NCBI RefSeq assembly: GCF_003073375.1
Contig: NZ_CP029002.1
Coordinates: 2,652,001 to 2,716,000, forward strand
Reading direction: 5' to 3'
Length of the DNA stretch: 64,000 nucleotides
From: Lysinibacillus sp. 2017
Lineage (GTDB): Bacteria; Bacillota; Bacilli; Bacillales_A; Planococcaceae
Positions 27,494-37,186 of this stretch are shown here, piece after piece. The position numbers and the translations under genes are program-made. The notes below the pieces were generated by a model. The model ran no database searches, was not told the origin of the DNA, and worked only from the letters and a program-made list of their open reading frames with translations. Positions within the stretch are counted from its first letter, which is position 1. Every line of letters begins with the position of its first letter.

Positions 27494-28429
27494 ATGACAA
27501 ATATTGTTTTACAACTCACTGCAGGTGATCAACAAAAAGTGAAAGACTTTTATAAAGACCGTTTAATTGAACGAAAAGCACCAGGTGTACTATTCGCTGC
27601 GAAGCTTTTTGATACAGCTATTACCGCTTATAAATCTGGAAAAGTGATGTTCCAAGGAGCAGGTGCAGAGCGTGAAGCCGCGCGTTGGGGAGCCACTGAA
27701 CAGAAAACACCTGCCAAAGTATCCAATACAAAAGGTGATACATTACCCGCAAAATTTGCCACACTTTCCGTTATTGGCTCTGATGAAACAGGAACAGGCG
27801 ATTATTTCGGGCCAGTGACCGTTGCAGCAGTATATGTACCCGCAAGTAAAATTGCCCTCGTACAAGAACTCGGCGTCAAAGATTCCAAGCAATTAACCGA
27901 TGAGTACATGCGAAAAATCGCACCTGATTTAATGAAAGTATGTACCCATAGTATTTTGACACTGCGTAACGAAAAGTATAATGCGATCCAAGCAAAAGGT
28001 AATTCTCAAGGGAAAATAAAAGCCCTTTTACACAATCAAGCCTTGAAGCATGTGCTTGCAAAAATTGCCCCAGAAAAACCTGAATACATTTTAATCGATC
28101 AATTTGCTGAACGTGGTATTTACTATAATCACATCAAAAGTGAAAAAGAAATTGTACGAGAAAATGTTTTGTTCTCAACAAAGGCGGAAAACTTACACGT
28201 AGCCGTTGCCACCGCATCAATTTTAGCGCGCTATGCGTTTTTAAAAGAAATGGATCGTTTAGCTGAAATTACAGGCTACCCTTTACAAAAAGGGGCAAGT
28301 GGTAGAGTCGATGAAATGGCTGCAAAAATTTGGATGAAGCATGGGGAAGATGTCTTGCGTTCAATGACGAAGTGGCATTTCGCGAATACCGAAAAAGCAC
28401 GTAAGCTCATACAAAAACGAAAATCTTAA
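27494..28429 (+). CDS. rnhC: Ribonuclease HIII
   Basis: A 311-residue enzyme that cleaves the RNA strand of RNA-DNA hybrids. An N-terminal TBP-like substrate-binding domain (about residues 1-80) precedes the RNase H fold with the catalytic SDETGTGDYFGP, the KDSKQL segment and the AVATASILARY motif. It is divergent from zapA, as in B. subtilis. AAGGAAC precedes the ATG. Confidence 0.95.
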   Translation: MTNIVLQLTAGDQQKVKDFYKDRLIERKAPGVLFAAKLFDTAITAYKSGKVMFQGAGAEREAARWGATEQKTPAKVSNTKGDTLPAKFATLSVIGSDETGTGDYFGPVTVAAVYVPASKIALVQELGVKDSKQLTDEYMRKIAPDLMKVCTHSILTLRNEKYNAIQAKGNSQGKIKALLHNQALKHVLAKIAPEKPEYILIDQFAERGIYYNHIKSEKEIVRENVLFSTKAENLHVAVATASILARYAFLKEMDRLAEITGYPLQKGASGRVDEMAAKIWMKHGEDVLRSMTKWHFANTEKARKLIQKRKS

Positions 28430-28435
28430 AGTAAT

Positions 28436-28467
28436 AAAGGGTGATGGCGAAGTGGCTATCACCCTTT
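28436..28467. terminator. Terminator after rnhC
   Basis: AAGGGTGAT and ATCACCCTT arms around a 12-base loop, followed by TTCT on the plus strand. Confidence 0.85.
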
Positions 28468-28469
28468 TC

Positions 28470-28595
28470 TTACTTCTCCATTACAGCAAAATAATTTCCT
28501 TCATCATCTGCAAAGTTAAATAATTTACCAAATGGCATCGTCACAAGCTCACCAACTGTCACATCTAGTGATTTATATGTCTCATAAAGTGCATC
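28470..28595 (-). pseudogene. C-terminal remnant of a VOC/glyoxalase-like protein
   Basis: About 41 in-frame codons on the minus strand ending VTMPFGKLFNFADDEGNYFAV followed by MEK and a stop. This is the typical final strand of vicinal-oxygen-chelate (glyoxalase/bleomycin-resistance) proteins, where the Glu/Asp-Gly-Asn segment supplies a metal ligand. Such proteins have about 115-130 residues; here the upstream part is replaced by the terminator of the MFS gene and no start is available. I read it as the tail of a deleted gene. Confidence 0.6.
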
Positions 28596-28632
28596 AAAAA
28601 AACGGCAGGAGCAATTAACTCCTACCGTTTTC
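28594..28632 (-). terminator. Terminator of the MFS transporter gene
   Basis: On the minus strand AACGGTAGGAG pairs with CTCCTGCCGTT (one G-U) and TTTTTT follows. Confidence 0.88.
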
Positions 28633-28644
28633 TCTCATAAGCTA

Positions 28645-30168
28645 TTATTTTTCTTTCGTATTATCCATGAAATCTTCACGTTTTGTTATATCTACTCGTT
28701 TTAAGAATAACGCGATAATCAACGCGATAACTGTCACACCTGCTGCAATGAAGAACGAATACGTAATACCATCAAGCATTGCTTGTTGCATAATTTGTTC
28801 TTGAATTTGCTCAAGTTGTTCTGCAGAAGGTTGCGCAGCACCTGGTGTTGTATTTGCTTTCATATCTGCAACAATTTCAGCTGCACGCGTTTTTGTGTGC
28901 GAGTTGAAAATTGTTACTAATACAGCTGTACCAATTGCACCTGCTACTTGTTGAGCTGTATTATTCATCGCAGTACCATGTGGATTTAAACGGTTTGGTA
29001 ATGCATTTAAACCGTTTGTCATAATTGGCATCATTACCATTGAGATACCTAACATACGAATTGTATACATTGTAATAATAAATGTATAAGTAGAATCTAC
29101 TTCTAAGAAGCCTAAACCGATAGTTGCACCTGTTGCGATTGCTAAACCAACTACCGCTAAAATACGAGGTCCAACTTTATCGAATAATTTACCTGTTATT
29201 GGAGACATAATCCCCATTACAATGGCACCTGGTAACATCATTAAACCAGCTTCGAACGGCTCAATACCACGTACGTTTTGCACGTAAGCTGGTGTTAAAA
29301 TCATACCTGAGAACATCGCTACAGCTAATACCATCGAAACGACTGAAGCTAATGCATATGAAGGATATGTGTAAATACGTAAATCTAATAATGGTTCTTC
29401 TAATCGGAATTGACGAACGATAAACCAAACAAGTCCGATGGCACCAATACTGATTGTACCCCAAACTTCAAATGCACCCCAGCCTGCTGAACTCGCTGTA
29501 CTGAAACCATATAATAACCCACCAAAACCAATTGTTGATAATACAAGAGATAATATATCAATTTTCGCAGGACGGTTTGGTAATACATCCTCTAATTTCC
29601 AGACAGCTAATAATAAAGCAACGATAGCAATCGGAAGAATCATTTTGAACAGTACGCTCCAGTCGTAATGTTCAACAATCCAACCTGATAATGTCGGTCC
29701 AATTGCTGGTGCTAATATCATAACTAACCCGAAAATCCCCATTGCTTGCCCACGTTTTTCAACTGGGAAGCTAATTAACATAACATTCATTAAAAGTGGT
29801 GACATTGTCGCTGCACCAGCCGCTTGAATCATACGTCCTGTTACTAAAAGACCGAATGACGGTGCGAATGCTGCTAACGCTGTACCTACAACGAAAATCC
29901 CCATTGAAATAAGGAATAATGGTCGTGTTCTAAATTTAGTAATTAAATATGCAGAAGCTGGTACTAATACCCCACTTACTAACATGTAACCTGTTGCTAA
30001 CCATTGTACTGTTGAATAATCCTTAATATCGAAAGCCGTCATAATCGATGGCAACGCTACGTTTAATAATGTGTTATTTAAAAACGCTACGAATGCCCCA
30101 ACGAATAATACAGCAATCATTAAATAAGGAGGTTTTTTAAATGTTTTTACGTCTTGTATTTTTTCCAT
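28645..30168 (-). CDS. MFS drug transporter, DHA2 (EmrB/QacA) family
   Basis: A 507-residue proton-driven exporter with about 14 predicted transmembrane helices. Signatures of the drug:H+ antiporter-2 group are present: DYSTVQWLATGYMLV in helix 2, the GRMIQAAGAATMSPL segment, and motif C (ILAPAIGPTLSGWIVE) in helix 5. The closest recognisable group is LmrB/EmrB-like. Substrates cannot be told from sequence. It is divergent from a TetR regulator at 30335, the usual arrangement for a substrate-induced pump. Confidence 0.9.
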   Translation of the reverse strand: MEKIQDVKTFKKPPYLMIAVLFVGAFVAFLNNTLLNVALPSIMTAFDIKDYSTVQWLATGYMLVSGVLVPASAYLITKFRTRPLFLISMGIFVVGTALAAFAPSFGLLVTGRMIQAAGAATMSPLLMNVMLISFPVEKRGQAMGIFGLVMILAPAIGPTLSGWIVEHYDWSVLFKMILPIAIVALLLAVWKLEDVLPNRPAKIDILSLVLSTIGFGGLLYGFSTASSAGWGAFEVWGTISIGAIGLVWFIVRQFRLEEPLLDLRIYTYPSYALASVVSMVLAVAMFSGMILTPAYVQNVRGIEPFEAGLMMLPGAIVMGIMSPITGKLFDKVGPRILAVVGLAIATGATIGLGFLEVDSTYTFIITMYTIRMLGISMVMMPIMTNGLNALPNRLNPHGTAMNNTAQQVAGAIGTAVLVTIFNSHTKTRAAEIVADMKANTTPGAAQPSAEQLEQIQEQIMQQAMLDGITYSFFIAAGVTVIALIIALFLKRVDITKREDFMDNTKEK

Positions 30169-30334
30169 ATCTGAATTCCCTTCTTTTCTACGTAATGAAA
30201 TAATATTTTTATACTCGAACTATTCTATACTCATAGTCCAAAAAATTCAACATTTTTATACCACGAGTCCAAAAACATTGAAATTTAATGATTGTACCAT
30301 TAAAATTAAGCTATAAAATATTCGGGGGGACAAC

Positions 30335-31231
30335 ATGAATCAACGAAAAAGACAAGTGCTCGACTCCGCTCTACAGCTTTTTATCGAAAAAGGCTTTCAT
30401 AATACTTCAATCCAAGACATTATTTCAAAGGCAATGATTTCAAAGGGGACATTCTATAATTACTTTTCTTCTAAAAACGAATGCTTTATGGCTATTTTAG
30501 AGCAAACTCGATATGAAGCCAGTTTACGAAGACATGAAATACTTCTTGGAAAAGATCCAACAGATGAAGACGTCTTAAAAGAACAAATTATCGTTTTAAT
30601 GCAGATTAATAAACAGCAAAATTTAGTTTCTATCTTTGAAGGCATCTTCCAATCAAACGATACAGAACTTCTCAATCTTTTGACACGCTATCGATATATG
30701 GAAATCGAATGGGTTTCGAATCGTTTAATTGATGTTTTTGGAGAAGAAGCAAGACCTTATACATTAGAATTAGCCGTGGTATTTTTCGCTATGGTCCACC
30801 ATCTATCCATGACTTATCGTACAATTTATGGCACTTCCAACGAAGCCAAGACATTCGTTACTGTAGCATTTCGTAATATTAAAGCTATATTGCCCGTAAT
30901 GATGAAAAATAATGACATACTTATCACACAAGGATCCCTTCAATTGGTTGAATCCAACACAATTTATCAATCCATTACAAAAGATATGTTAATCGAAAAA
31001 TTAACCGGCTTTAAAAATGAATTGAAATATGAAGATGGTCATTCTGTAAGTATTCAATTTACAGAAAGTGTGCTTGAAGAATTCAACCGCGAAACACTTC
31101 GTATAGCAGTCATTGAAACTTTGCTAAAAGCGTTCCGCGATTCACTTATAGGTACTTCCCACGAAGCAGAATCTATTGAAATTGCGAATATGATGTGGTA
31201 CTACTTAAAAAATATACAAGAACCAAAATAA
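30335..31231 (+). CDS. TetR-family regulator, probable repressor of the divergent MFS pump
   Basis: A 298-residue TetR protein, longer than usual (about 190-210). The N-terminal HTH (IQDIISKAMISKGTFYNYFSSKNECF) is standard. The ligand domain is followed by about 90 extra residues, as in YhgD/TetR_C_33-like Bacillales proteins. A GGGGGGAC ribosome binding site precedes the ATG. The divergent position relative to the exporter suggests it represses both genes. Repeats in the shared intergenic region are described in the findings. Confidence 0.87.
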   Translation: MNQRKRQVLDSALQLFIEKGFHNTSIQDIISKAMISKGTFYNYFSSKNECFMAILEQTRYEASLRRHEILLGKDPTDEDVLKEQIIVLMQINKQQNLVSIFEGIFQSNDTELLNLLTRYRYMEIEWVSNRLIDVFGEEARPYTLELAVVFFAMVHHLSMTYRTIYGTSNEAKTFVTVAFRNIKAILPVMMKNNDILITQGSLQLVESNTIYQSITKDMLIEKLTGFKNELKYEDGHSVSIQFTESVLEEFNRETLRIAVIETLLKAFRDSLIGTSHEAESIEIANMMWYYLKNIQEPK

Positions 31232-31273
31232 AAACATTCACTTCTAATCAACCAACTAGAAGTGAATGTTTTT
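31230..31273. terminator. Bidirectional terminator between tetR and dbpA
   Basis: Perfect 17-bp arms AAAAACATTCACTTCTA (31230-31246) and TAGAAGTGAATGTTTTT (31257-31273). Confidence 0.92.
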
Positions 31274-31280
31274 ATTTTAT

Positions 31281-32723
31281 TTATTTACTTGTAGAAATAT
31301 TTACTTTCAATTGTTTGCCTTTAATTGGCGTCGTTTTCATTGCTTTTAATACAAGGTTGCCTTTGCCATTTAAAATTTCAACGAATGTCGATGCATCTAA
31401 AATTGTAATAATTCCGATATCATCAGCTGTCATCCCCGGAATTTTCGCAAGTGTTCCCACGAAATCAACCGCACGTAATTTTTTCTTTTTCCCACCATTA
31501 AAGTAGAGCTTCATAATTTTTGCGTCTACTTTTGCACTCTTTTGCTTTTTCTTTTGTGGACGAGCTTGCATCTTTTTATCGAACGCATCTGCATTTGCTT
31601 CTACTTCTTCGTGTGTAGGTATAGCCATTTGTGGAATCTTAAATCCAACAAACTCTTCTAGTCCAGCTAAAAAATCATACTCATGCGGTGTAACAAACGT
31701 GATGGCTTTTCCTTCTAAACCCGCACGACCAGTTCGACCTGTTCTGTGCACATACGCTTCTTTTTCCATTGGTAAGTCGAAATTAATAACGAGTGAAATA
31801 TTTTCGATATCAATCCCACGTGCCGCTACATCTGTTGCCACTAAATAGCGGAAATCTCCGCGTTTGAAATCATTCATAACGAGTAAACGTGTTGATTGTT
31901 CCATACCACCGTGCAGTTTGTCGACACTGTACTCACGGTCATATAAACGGTCATGTATTTCATCCACGCGGTCTTTCGTACGACAGAAAATAATACATGT
32001 GTCCGGATTTTCGACAACTACTACTTTTTCAAGCGTCGACATTTTCTCTCCATCAGGTACTTCCATTACCCCATGTTCAATTTTCGGTGCGGCTTCTTCT
32101 GTATGCACTTCAATATCCATCGGTTCTTTTAAGTAGCGTGATGATAAAGTTTTAATCGTTTCTGGAACTGTTGCAGAAAATAACATTGTTACACGTTCTT
32201 TTGGTAAATGCGATAGAATCGCTTCCACTTGTTCGATAAAGCCCATATTTAACATTTCATCCGCTTCATCTATTACGAGATAACGAATTTTCTCTAACTT
32301 CAATGTTCCTTTTTCAATATGGTCTAACACACGGCCTGGAGTCCCTACTACTACATGTGTTTTTTGCTTTAGTTCGTCCTGTTGATAACGGAAAGGCTGT
32401 TTACCATATAGTGCCGCTGCCTTAACACGTTTGTAACGGCCGATATTCGTGAATTCTTCCTTTACTTGAACCGCTAGCTCACGTGTTGGTGTTAACACAA
32501 GTGCTTGTGGCTTGTTTTCGATCCAGTCAATTTTTTCACAAATCGGAATCGCGAAAGCAGCCGTTTTCCCGCTCCCAGTTTGTGCTTTGACGATTAAATC
32601 TTTCTCTTGTAGTGCATGTGGTAATACTTTTTTCTGAACTTCTGTCGGTGCACTGTAATCTAAATCGCGTAGTGCCCCGATAATTTCTTGTGATAATTCA
32701 AATTGTTTAAACTCATTTGGCAT
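31281..32723 (-). CDS. dbpA: DEAD-box RNA helicase DbpA (YxiN-type)
   Basis: A 480-residue ATP-dependent RNA helicase. Motifs Q, I (AQTGSGKT), Ia (PTRELA), II (DEAD), III (SAT) and VI ([10 protein letters not shown]) are in order over residues 1-370. The C-terminal RNA-binding domain ([27 protein letters not shown]) is the DbpA/YxiN type, which recognises hairpin 92 of 23S rRNA during large-subunit assembly. I start at MPNEFKQF (32723), preceded by GAGGAAAA. Confidence 0.95.
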   Translation of the reverse strand: MPNEFKQFELSQEIIGALRDLDYSAPTEVQKKVLPHALQEKDLIVKAQTGSGKTAAFAIPICEKIDWIENKPQALVLTPTRELAVQVKEEFTNIGRYKRVKAAALYGKQPFRYQQDELKQKTHVVVGTPGRVLDHIEKGTLKLEKIRYLVIDEADEMLNMGFIEQVEAILSHLPKERVTMLFSATVPETIKTLSSRYLKEPMDIEVHTEEAAPKIEHGVMEVPDGEKMSTLEKVVVVENPDTCIIFCRTKDRVDEIHDRLYDREYSVDKLHGGMEQSTRLLVMNDFKRGDFRYLVATDVAARGIDIENISLVINFDLPMEKEAYVHRTGRTGRAGLEGKAITFVTPHEYDFLAGLEEFVGFKIPQMAIPTHEEVEANADAFDKKMQARPQKKKQKSAKVDAKIMKLYFNGGKKKKLRAVDFVGTLAKIPGMTADDIGIITILDASTFVEILNGKGNLVLKAMKTTPIKGKQLKVNISTSK

Positions 32724-32747
32724 TTTTATTTTCCTCAATTTCTATAG

Positions 32748-33641
32748 TTAATGCACGATTGCTGGATCCACAATCATAATAAATTTCCTTGCTGCGCGTG
32801 ACAGTGGTACTGATTTCAAATGAACAATCCCGATATTTCGCTTTGGAATCGGTTCTTGTAGTTCAATTTCATATAAGATGCCCTTTTCGAGGTAATCCTT
32901 AGAAAACTCCCTCGTTACACTGCCTACACCTAAATTAATTTTCGCAAATTCTAATACTAAATCATGTGAGCCCAGTTCAAATTCAGGAGAAATCGCATAT
33001 CCTTGTTCTTTTAAATAGCTTTCCACATAAATGCGGGAATTCGCCCTTTTTTCTAAAAAAATTAGCGGCAACTTCATAAGCATCTCCAAGCGAACTGGCT
33101 TTTTCACTAAGTTTTTATATTTTTCTCCACACACAAATATATCATGAATTTCTTTACAAGGGATAACTTGAAGGTGCTCATCAACGATTGGTAAGTTGCA
33201 AATTCCTAAATCTGCTTCGCCTGCTTTAATAAACGTTAATATTTCAATAGTCGTCCCATTTAATACTTTTAACTTAATGCCTGGGTATTTCAAATGAAAT
33301 GCTTCCAAGTAAGGCAATAGGAAATAACGAGAAATAGTATCACCAACACCAATTCTAAGTAATCCCGTTTGTAAATTTCTAAATTCGGCTATTTTTTCTT
33401 CCCCAGCATCTAAAATACCAAGTGCCGAATTCACATATTCATGTAATAATTCTCCCTCATTTGTCAGCGTAACCCCTTTAGGTATACGATTGAAAAGAAG
33501 GGTTTCTAGTTCATTTTCTAATTTTGAAATAGCCTGACTGATTGCTGGCTGTGTCATATACAATTCAGCAGCTGCCCTTGAAAAACTCTTATTCCGACTG
33601 ACGACATTAAAAATTCGATACAATTCTAATTTCGCTAACAT
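32748..33641 (-). CDS. LysR-family regulator
   Basis: A 297-residue LysR protein with an N-terminal HTH (FNVVSRNKSFSRAAAELYMTQPAISQAISKLE) and a periplasmic-binding-like effector domain (about 90-290). It is divergent from the F420-ligase-like gene at 33789 with 147 bases between starts, the standard layout for a LysR activator and its target. The effector is unknown. Confidence 0.88.
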   Translation of the reverse strand: MLAKLELYRIFNVVSRNKSFSRAAAELYMTQPAISQAISKLENELETLLFNRIPKGVTLTNEGELLHEYVNSALGILDAGEEKIAEFRNLQTGLLRIGVGDTISRYFLLPYLEAFHLKYPGIKLKVLNGTTIEILTFIKAGEADLGICNLPIVDEHLQVIPCKEIHDIFVCGEKYKNLVKKPVRLEMLMKLPLIFLEKRANSRIYVESYLKEQGYAISPEFELGSHDLVLEFAKINLGVGSVTREFSKDYLEKGILYEIELQEPIPKRNIGIVHLKSVPLSRAARKFIMIVDPAIVH

Positions 33642-33788
33642 ATAACCACCACTTATACCTAGTATTAGTATTATTGATTTTACTTATATCACACAACTGC
33701 GTTATAGTAAATCTTGTGAGTTTAACCTATATAACTTATTCAACATGAATTTTATAAATATGAGCGTTATAAATAAGGAGAGATTATT

Positions 33789-34979
33789 TTGGAACGTGTA
33801 GTAGGAACAGTCGTACGTGGTCTTCGTGGCCCAATCATTAATGAAGGTGACGATATCGTACAAATCGTTGTCGATTCAGCATTAAATTCTGCAAAGGTTG
33901 AAGGCTTTGAAATTGAAGACCGTGATATCGTAACAGTAACAGAATCAGTTGTGGCACGTTCTCAAGGGAACTATGCAAAAATTACGGACATCGCTGCAGA
34001 TGTAAACGCAAAATTCGGAGATGATACAGTTGGCGTTATCTTCCCTATTTTATCTCGTAACCGTTTCTCTAACATTTTAAAAGGCATTGCAAAAGGTACG
34101 AAAAAAATCGTCCTTATGCTAAGCTACCCATCAGATGAAGTTGGGAACCACTTAGTTACTTTAGATGAATTAGACGAAAAAGGCGTAAATCCTTGGACAG
34201 ACGTTTTAACAGAATCTGAATTTCGTGGTCACTTCGGCTACAAAAAACATACATTCACTGGTGTTGACTATATCGAATACTACAAAGAATTAATCACTGA
34301 ACAAGGCACTGAAGTAGAAGTGATCTTCTCAAACAACGCAAAAACAATTTTAAACTATACGAAAAGCGTTTTAACTTGCGATATTCACTCTCGCTTCCGC
34401 ACAAAACGTATTTTAACAACTGCTGGTGCTGAAAAAGTATTCGGTTTAGATAACATTTTAACTGAATCAAATAACGGTTCTGGTTTTAACTCAAACTACG
34501 GTTTACTTGGTTCAAACAAATCAACTGAAGACAGCATTAAATTATTCCCAGAAAACTGCCAACCAATTGTTGACGACATCCAATCAAAAATCTTAGCTGC
34601 TACTGGTAAATTAGTAGAAGTCATGATTTACGGTGACGGTGCGTTCAAAGATCCAGTAGGCCAAATTTGGGAACTTGCTGACCCAGTTGTGTCACCTGCA
34701 TACACACCAGGTCTTGACGGTACACCAAATGAAATTAAATTAAAATACTTAGCGGACAATGAGTTCTCTCAATTAACAGGCGAAGAATTAAAAGCAGCAA
34801 TTAAAGAGTATATAACTAATAAGGAAGAAGATTTAACAGGTAATATGGCCGCTCAAGGTACAACACCTCGTAAATTAACTGACCTTATCGGCTCTTTATC
34901 TGACTTAACTTCTGGTTCTGGCGATAAAGGTACACCAATGATTTACATCAAAGGCTATTTTGATAACTACACAAAATAA
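33789..34979 (+). CDS. Coenzyme F420-0:L-glutamate ligase-like (CofE-type) protein
   Basis: A 396-residue protein of the CofE/F420 gamma-glutamyl ligase superfamily, the group often annotated in Firmicutes as F420-0:glutamate ligase. Family segments include GDDIVQIVVDSA, DRDIVTVTESVVARSQGNY near the N-terminus, and YGDGAFKDPVGQIWELADPVVSPAYTPG towards the C-terminus. True CofE proteins are about 250 residues; this longer form is a separate branch. Bacillales are not known to make F420 and no other cof gene is in the window, so the substrate is probably something else. The start is TTG at 33789 behind AAGGAGAG. Single gene with terminator; LysR divergent. Confidence 0.75.
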   Translation: MERVVGTVVRGLRGPIINEGDDIVQIVVDSALNSAKVEGFEIEDRDIVTVTESVVARSQGNYAKITDIAADVNAKFGDDTVGVIFPILSRNRFSNILKGIAKGTKKIVLMLSYPSDEVGNHLVTLDELDEKGVNPWTDVLTESEFRGHFGYKKHTFTGVDYIEYYKELITEQGTEVEVIFSNNAKTILNYTKSVLTCDIHSRFRTKRILTTAGAEKVFGLDNILTESNNGSGFNSNYGLLGSNKSTEDSIKLFPENCQPIVDDIQSKILAATGKLVEVMIYGDGAFKDPVGQIWELADPVVSPAYTPGLDGTPNEIKLKYLADNEFSQLTGEELKAAIKEYITNKEEDLTGNMAAQGTTPRKLTDLIGSLSDLTSGSGDKGTPMIYIKGYFDNYTK

Positions 34980-34986
34980 TCTTTCA

Positions 34987-35020
34987 AACTAGGTGCACGC
35001 AAACGCACCTAGTTTTTTTA
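34987..35020 (+). terminator. Terminator of the CofE-like gene
   Basis: Perfect 10-bp arms AACTAGGTGC (34987-34996) and GCACCTAGTT (35005-35014), then TTTTTT. Confidence 0.93.
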
Positions 35021-35178
35021 TTTCTACTTTATATATCACTTTCCCCTTATTCATTCTTCTATCTTGTCAAATTTGCACATTGCTTGTTACTTTAGTACTT
35101 CAACTCAATAAAGTTCTTTATTTTCGCACAAAATAATGATAATATTTTGATTATTGTAAAACAGAAATAGGGGTAATT

Positions 35179-36561
35179 ATGAAAAAAATATTTAGAAAAA
35201 AACCAATTCGTGACCTTTTACATAAAGAGGGACGTTTACAACTCGCTAAAACATTAGGTCCGTTTGATTTAATCTTATTGGGTGTTGGTGCAATTGTTGG
35301 TACAGGGATTTTCATCTTACCTGGTACGGTTTCTGCCCAACATGCCGGCCCTGGAATTGTATTCTCATTTGTTGTAGCAGCGATTGTTTGTGCACTAGCA
35401 GGTATGTGCTACTCAGAATTTGCCTCTACTGTTCCCGTGACAGGTAGTGCTTATTCCTATAGTTATATTGTTTTTGGTGAAATTATCGCTTGGATTGTTG
35501 GCTGGGCTCTGTTACTAGAATATGGGCTCGCTACTGCTGCAGTTGCAACAGGCTGGTCAGGTTATTTTGTCTCATTATTAGACGGATTCAATATACATTT
35601 ACCGCTAGCATTAACAGGTGCTTTTAGTCCAGAAAATGGGACATATATTAATTTACCTGCGATTTTAATTATTTTCACAATGGGCTATTTATTAATGTTT
35701 GGAATGAAAGAATCTGCACGTTTTAATACGGTAATGGTTGCCATTAAAATTAGTGTCGTTCTATTATTCATCATTGTCGGTGTGTTTTACGTAAAACCAG
35801 AAAACTGGTCGCCCTTTTTACCATTCGGCGTAAGTGGTGTGTTTAGTGGGGCCGCGCTCGTATTTTTTGCTTACCTTGGTTTTGATGCTGTGTCATCAGC
35901 AGCTGAAGAAGTAAAAAATCCACAACGCAATATGCCAATCGGAATCATAGGTTCACTCGTAATTTGTACCATTTTATATATACTTGTTTCCCTTGTATTA
36001 ACGGGTATTGTTCCTTATACACAATTGAATGTAGCGGATCCTGTAGCATTTGCGATGCAAGTGATCAATCAAGGATGGATTGCTGGAATTATTTCACTTG
36101 GAGCCGTTGTTGGAATGATGACTGTAATTTTAGTCATGATGTATGGTGGTACACGTTTGCTTCTAGCGTTCGCGCGTGATGGTCTAATGCCAAAAACGAT
36201 GTCAGAAATTAGCCCAAAACGAAAAACACCTGTCAAAAACACAGCTATTTTTACACTAATCATTTCTATTATCGCTGGATTTATTCCACTTGATACATTA
36301 GCGGAAATGGTGAATATGGGGACGTTAATCGCATTCGTTTTCGTATCGGCGGGAATCATTTATTTACGTAAAAATAAAGAGCTTCCAGAAGGCGGCTTTA
36401 AAGTACCTTTATATCCGTTATTACCCATTCTTTCGTTACTACTATGTATTTTCTTAATTAGCCAATTATCATTAAACACATGGATTGCTTGCGGTGTATG
36501 GTTTGTAATTGGTTTAATCATTTACTTTACGTACGGTAAAAAGCACTCAACATTAAACTAA
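35179..36561 (+). CDS. APC-superfamily amino-acid permease
   Basis: A 460-residue transporter with 12 predicted transmembrane helices. The first-helix signature GVGAIVGTGIFILPG and the FFAYLGFDAVSSAAEEVKNPQRNMP segment in helix 6-7 place it with the cationic-amino-acid-transporter-like (YfnA/YhdG) branch. The substrate is not certain. Single gene, plus strand, with a terminator after it. Confidence 0.9.
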   Translation: MKKIFRKKPIRDLLHKEGRLQLAKTLGPFDLILLGVGAIVGTGIFILPGTVSAQHAGPGIVFSFVVAAIVCALAGMCYSEFASTVPVTGSAYSYSYIVFGEIIAWIVGWALLLEYGLATAAVATGWSGYFVSLLDGFNIHLPLALTGAFSPENGTYINLPAILIIFTMGYLLMFGMKESARFNTVMVAIKISVVLLFIIVGVFYVKPENWSPFLPFGVSGVFSGAALVFFAYLGFDAVSSAAEEVKNPQRNMPIGIIGSLVICTILYILVSLVLTGIVPYTQLNVADPVAFAMQVINQGWIAGIISLGAVVGMMTVILVMMYGGTRLLLAFARDGLMPKTMSEISPKRKTPVKNTAIFTLIISIIAGFIPLDTLAEMVNMGTLIAFVFVSAGIIYLRKNKELPEGGFKVPLYPLLPILSLLLCIFLISQLSLNTWIACGVWFVIGLIIYFTYGKKHSTLN

Positions 36562-36586
36562 CTTTCGAATACTTTTATTCAAATTT

Positions 36587-36628
36587 AAAACACACTAATT
36601 TTGTTTTTTGAAAATTAGTGTGTTTTTT
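36587..36628. terminator. Terminator after the amino-acid permease gene
   Basis: AAAACACACTAATTTT and AAAATTAGTGTGTTTT arms, usable in both directions. Confidence 0.9.
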
Positions 36629-36649
36629 CTATTACTTGATTGTTCAATT

Positions 36650-37066
36650 TTATTCACTATCCTGCCAAGGCATATTTAGTAATTCTTTTAATTTTAAATA
36701 ATTTTCATTACCAATATTGTGCTCAATTTGCTTTACAATTTTCACTTGGATTAATGCGCTTTTATCGATGACTTCATAACCTAATGACGTAAGTGTTGCA
36801 TTTCTTTGTGTTTTAGGTGCTTTTATTAGCGCTGTTTGTACAATTCCTTTTTCTTCTAAACCATTAAAAAATTTATGTACCGCTTGTTTTGTAATATCCA
36901 TTCTTTTCATAATTTCAGGGACAGTAGAGGCTCCTTGATTAATATGATTAATCACATACCACTCTGCAGTTGTCAGCTGAATATCATTTTGTTCATTCCA
37001 GATTTTTTCTGTTTCATCGCGTAAATGTTTATATTGTCTATATAATAATTCGATTATATCTACCAT
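36650..37066 (-). CDS. MarR-family regulator
   Basis: A 138-residue winged-helix protein (TVPEIMKRMDITKQAVHKFFNGLEEKGIV is the recognition region, about residues 53-81). It is divergent from the CarD-like gene at 37187; two near-identical 15-bp palindromes lie between them, so it probably represses both genes. AAAGGGGA precedes the ATG. The ligand is unknown. Confidence 0.85.
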   Translation of the reverse strand: MVDIIELLYRQYKHLRDETEKIWNEQNDIQLTTAEWYVINHINQGASTVPEIMKRMDITKQAVHKFFNGLEEKGIVQTALIKAPKTQRNATLTSLGYEVIDKSALIQVKIVKQIEHNIGNENYLKLKELLNMPWQDSE

Positions 37067-37113
37067 CAGTAGGTCCCCTTTCGCTTAATACTATAAGGAA
37101 AACGCTCTTTAAG

Positions 37114-37128
37114 GTCAACTAGGTTGAC
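37114..37128. promoter_or_regulatory. Probable MarR operator 1
   Basis: GTCAACTAGGTTGAC is a palindrome (arms GTCAAC/GTTGAC, 3-base centre) in the divergent MarR/CarD-like intergenic region. Confidence 0.7.
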
Positions 37129-37155
37129 AAAAAAATTTATTTCTAATAAAATTAA

Positions 37156-37170
37156 GTTAACTTAGTTGAC
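37156..37170. promoter_or_regulatory. Probable MarR operator 2
   Basis: GTTAACTTAGTTGAC repeats operator 1 with three changes and keeps its symmetry. Centre-to-centre distance is 42 bp, four turns of B-DNA, and the site ends 17 bases before the CarD-like start codon. Confidence 0.7.
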
Positions 37171-37186
37171 CTAGGAGGTTAAAAAA

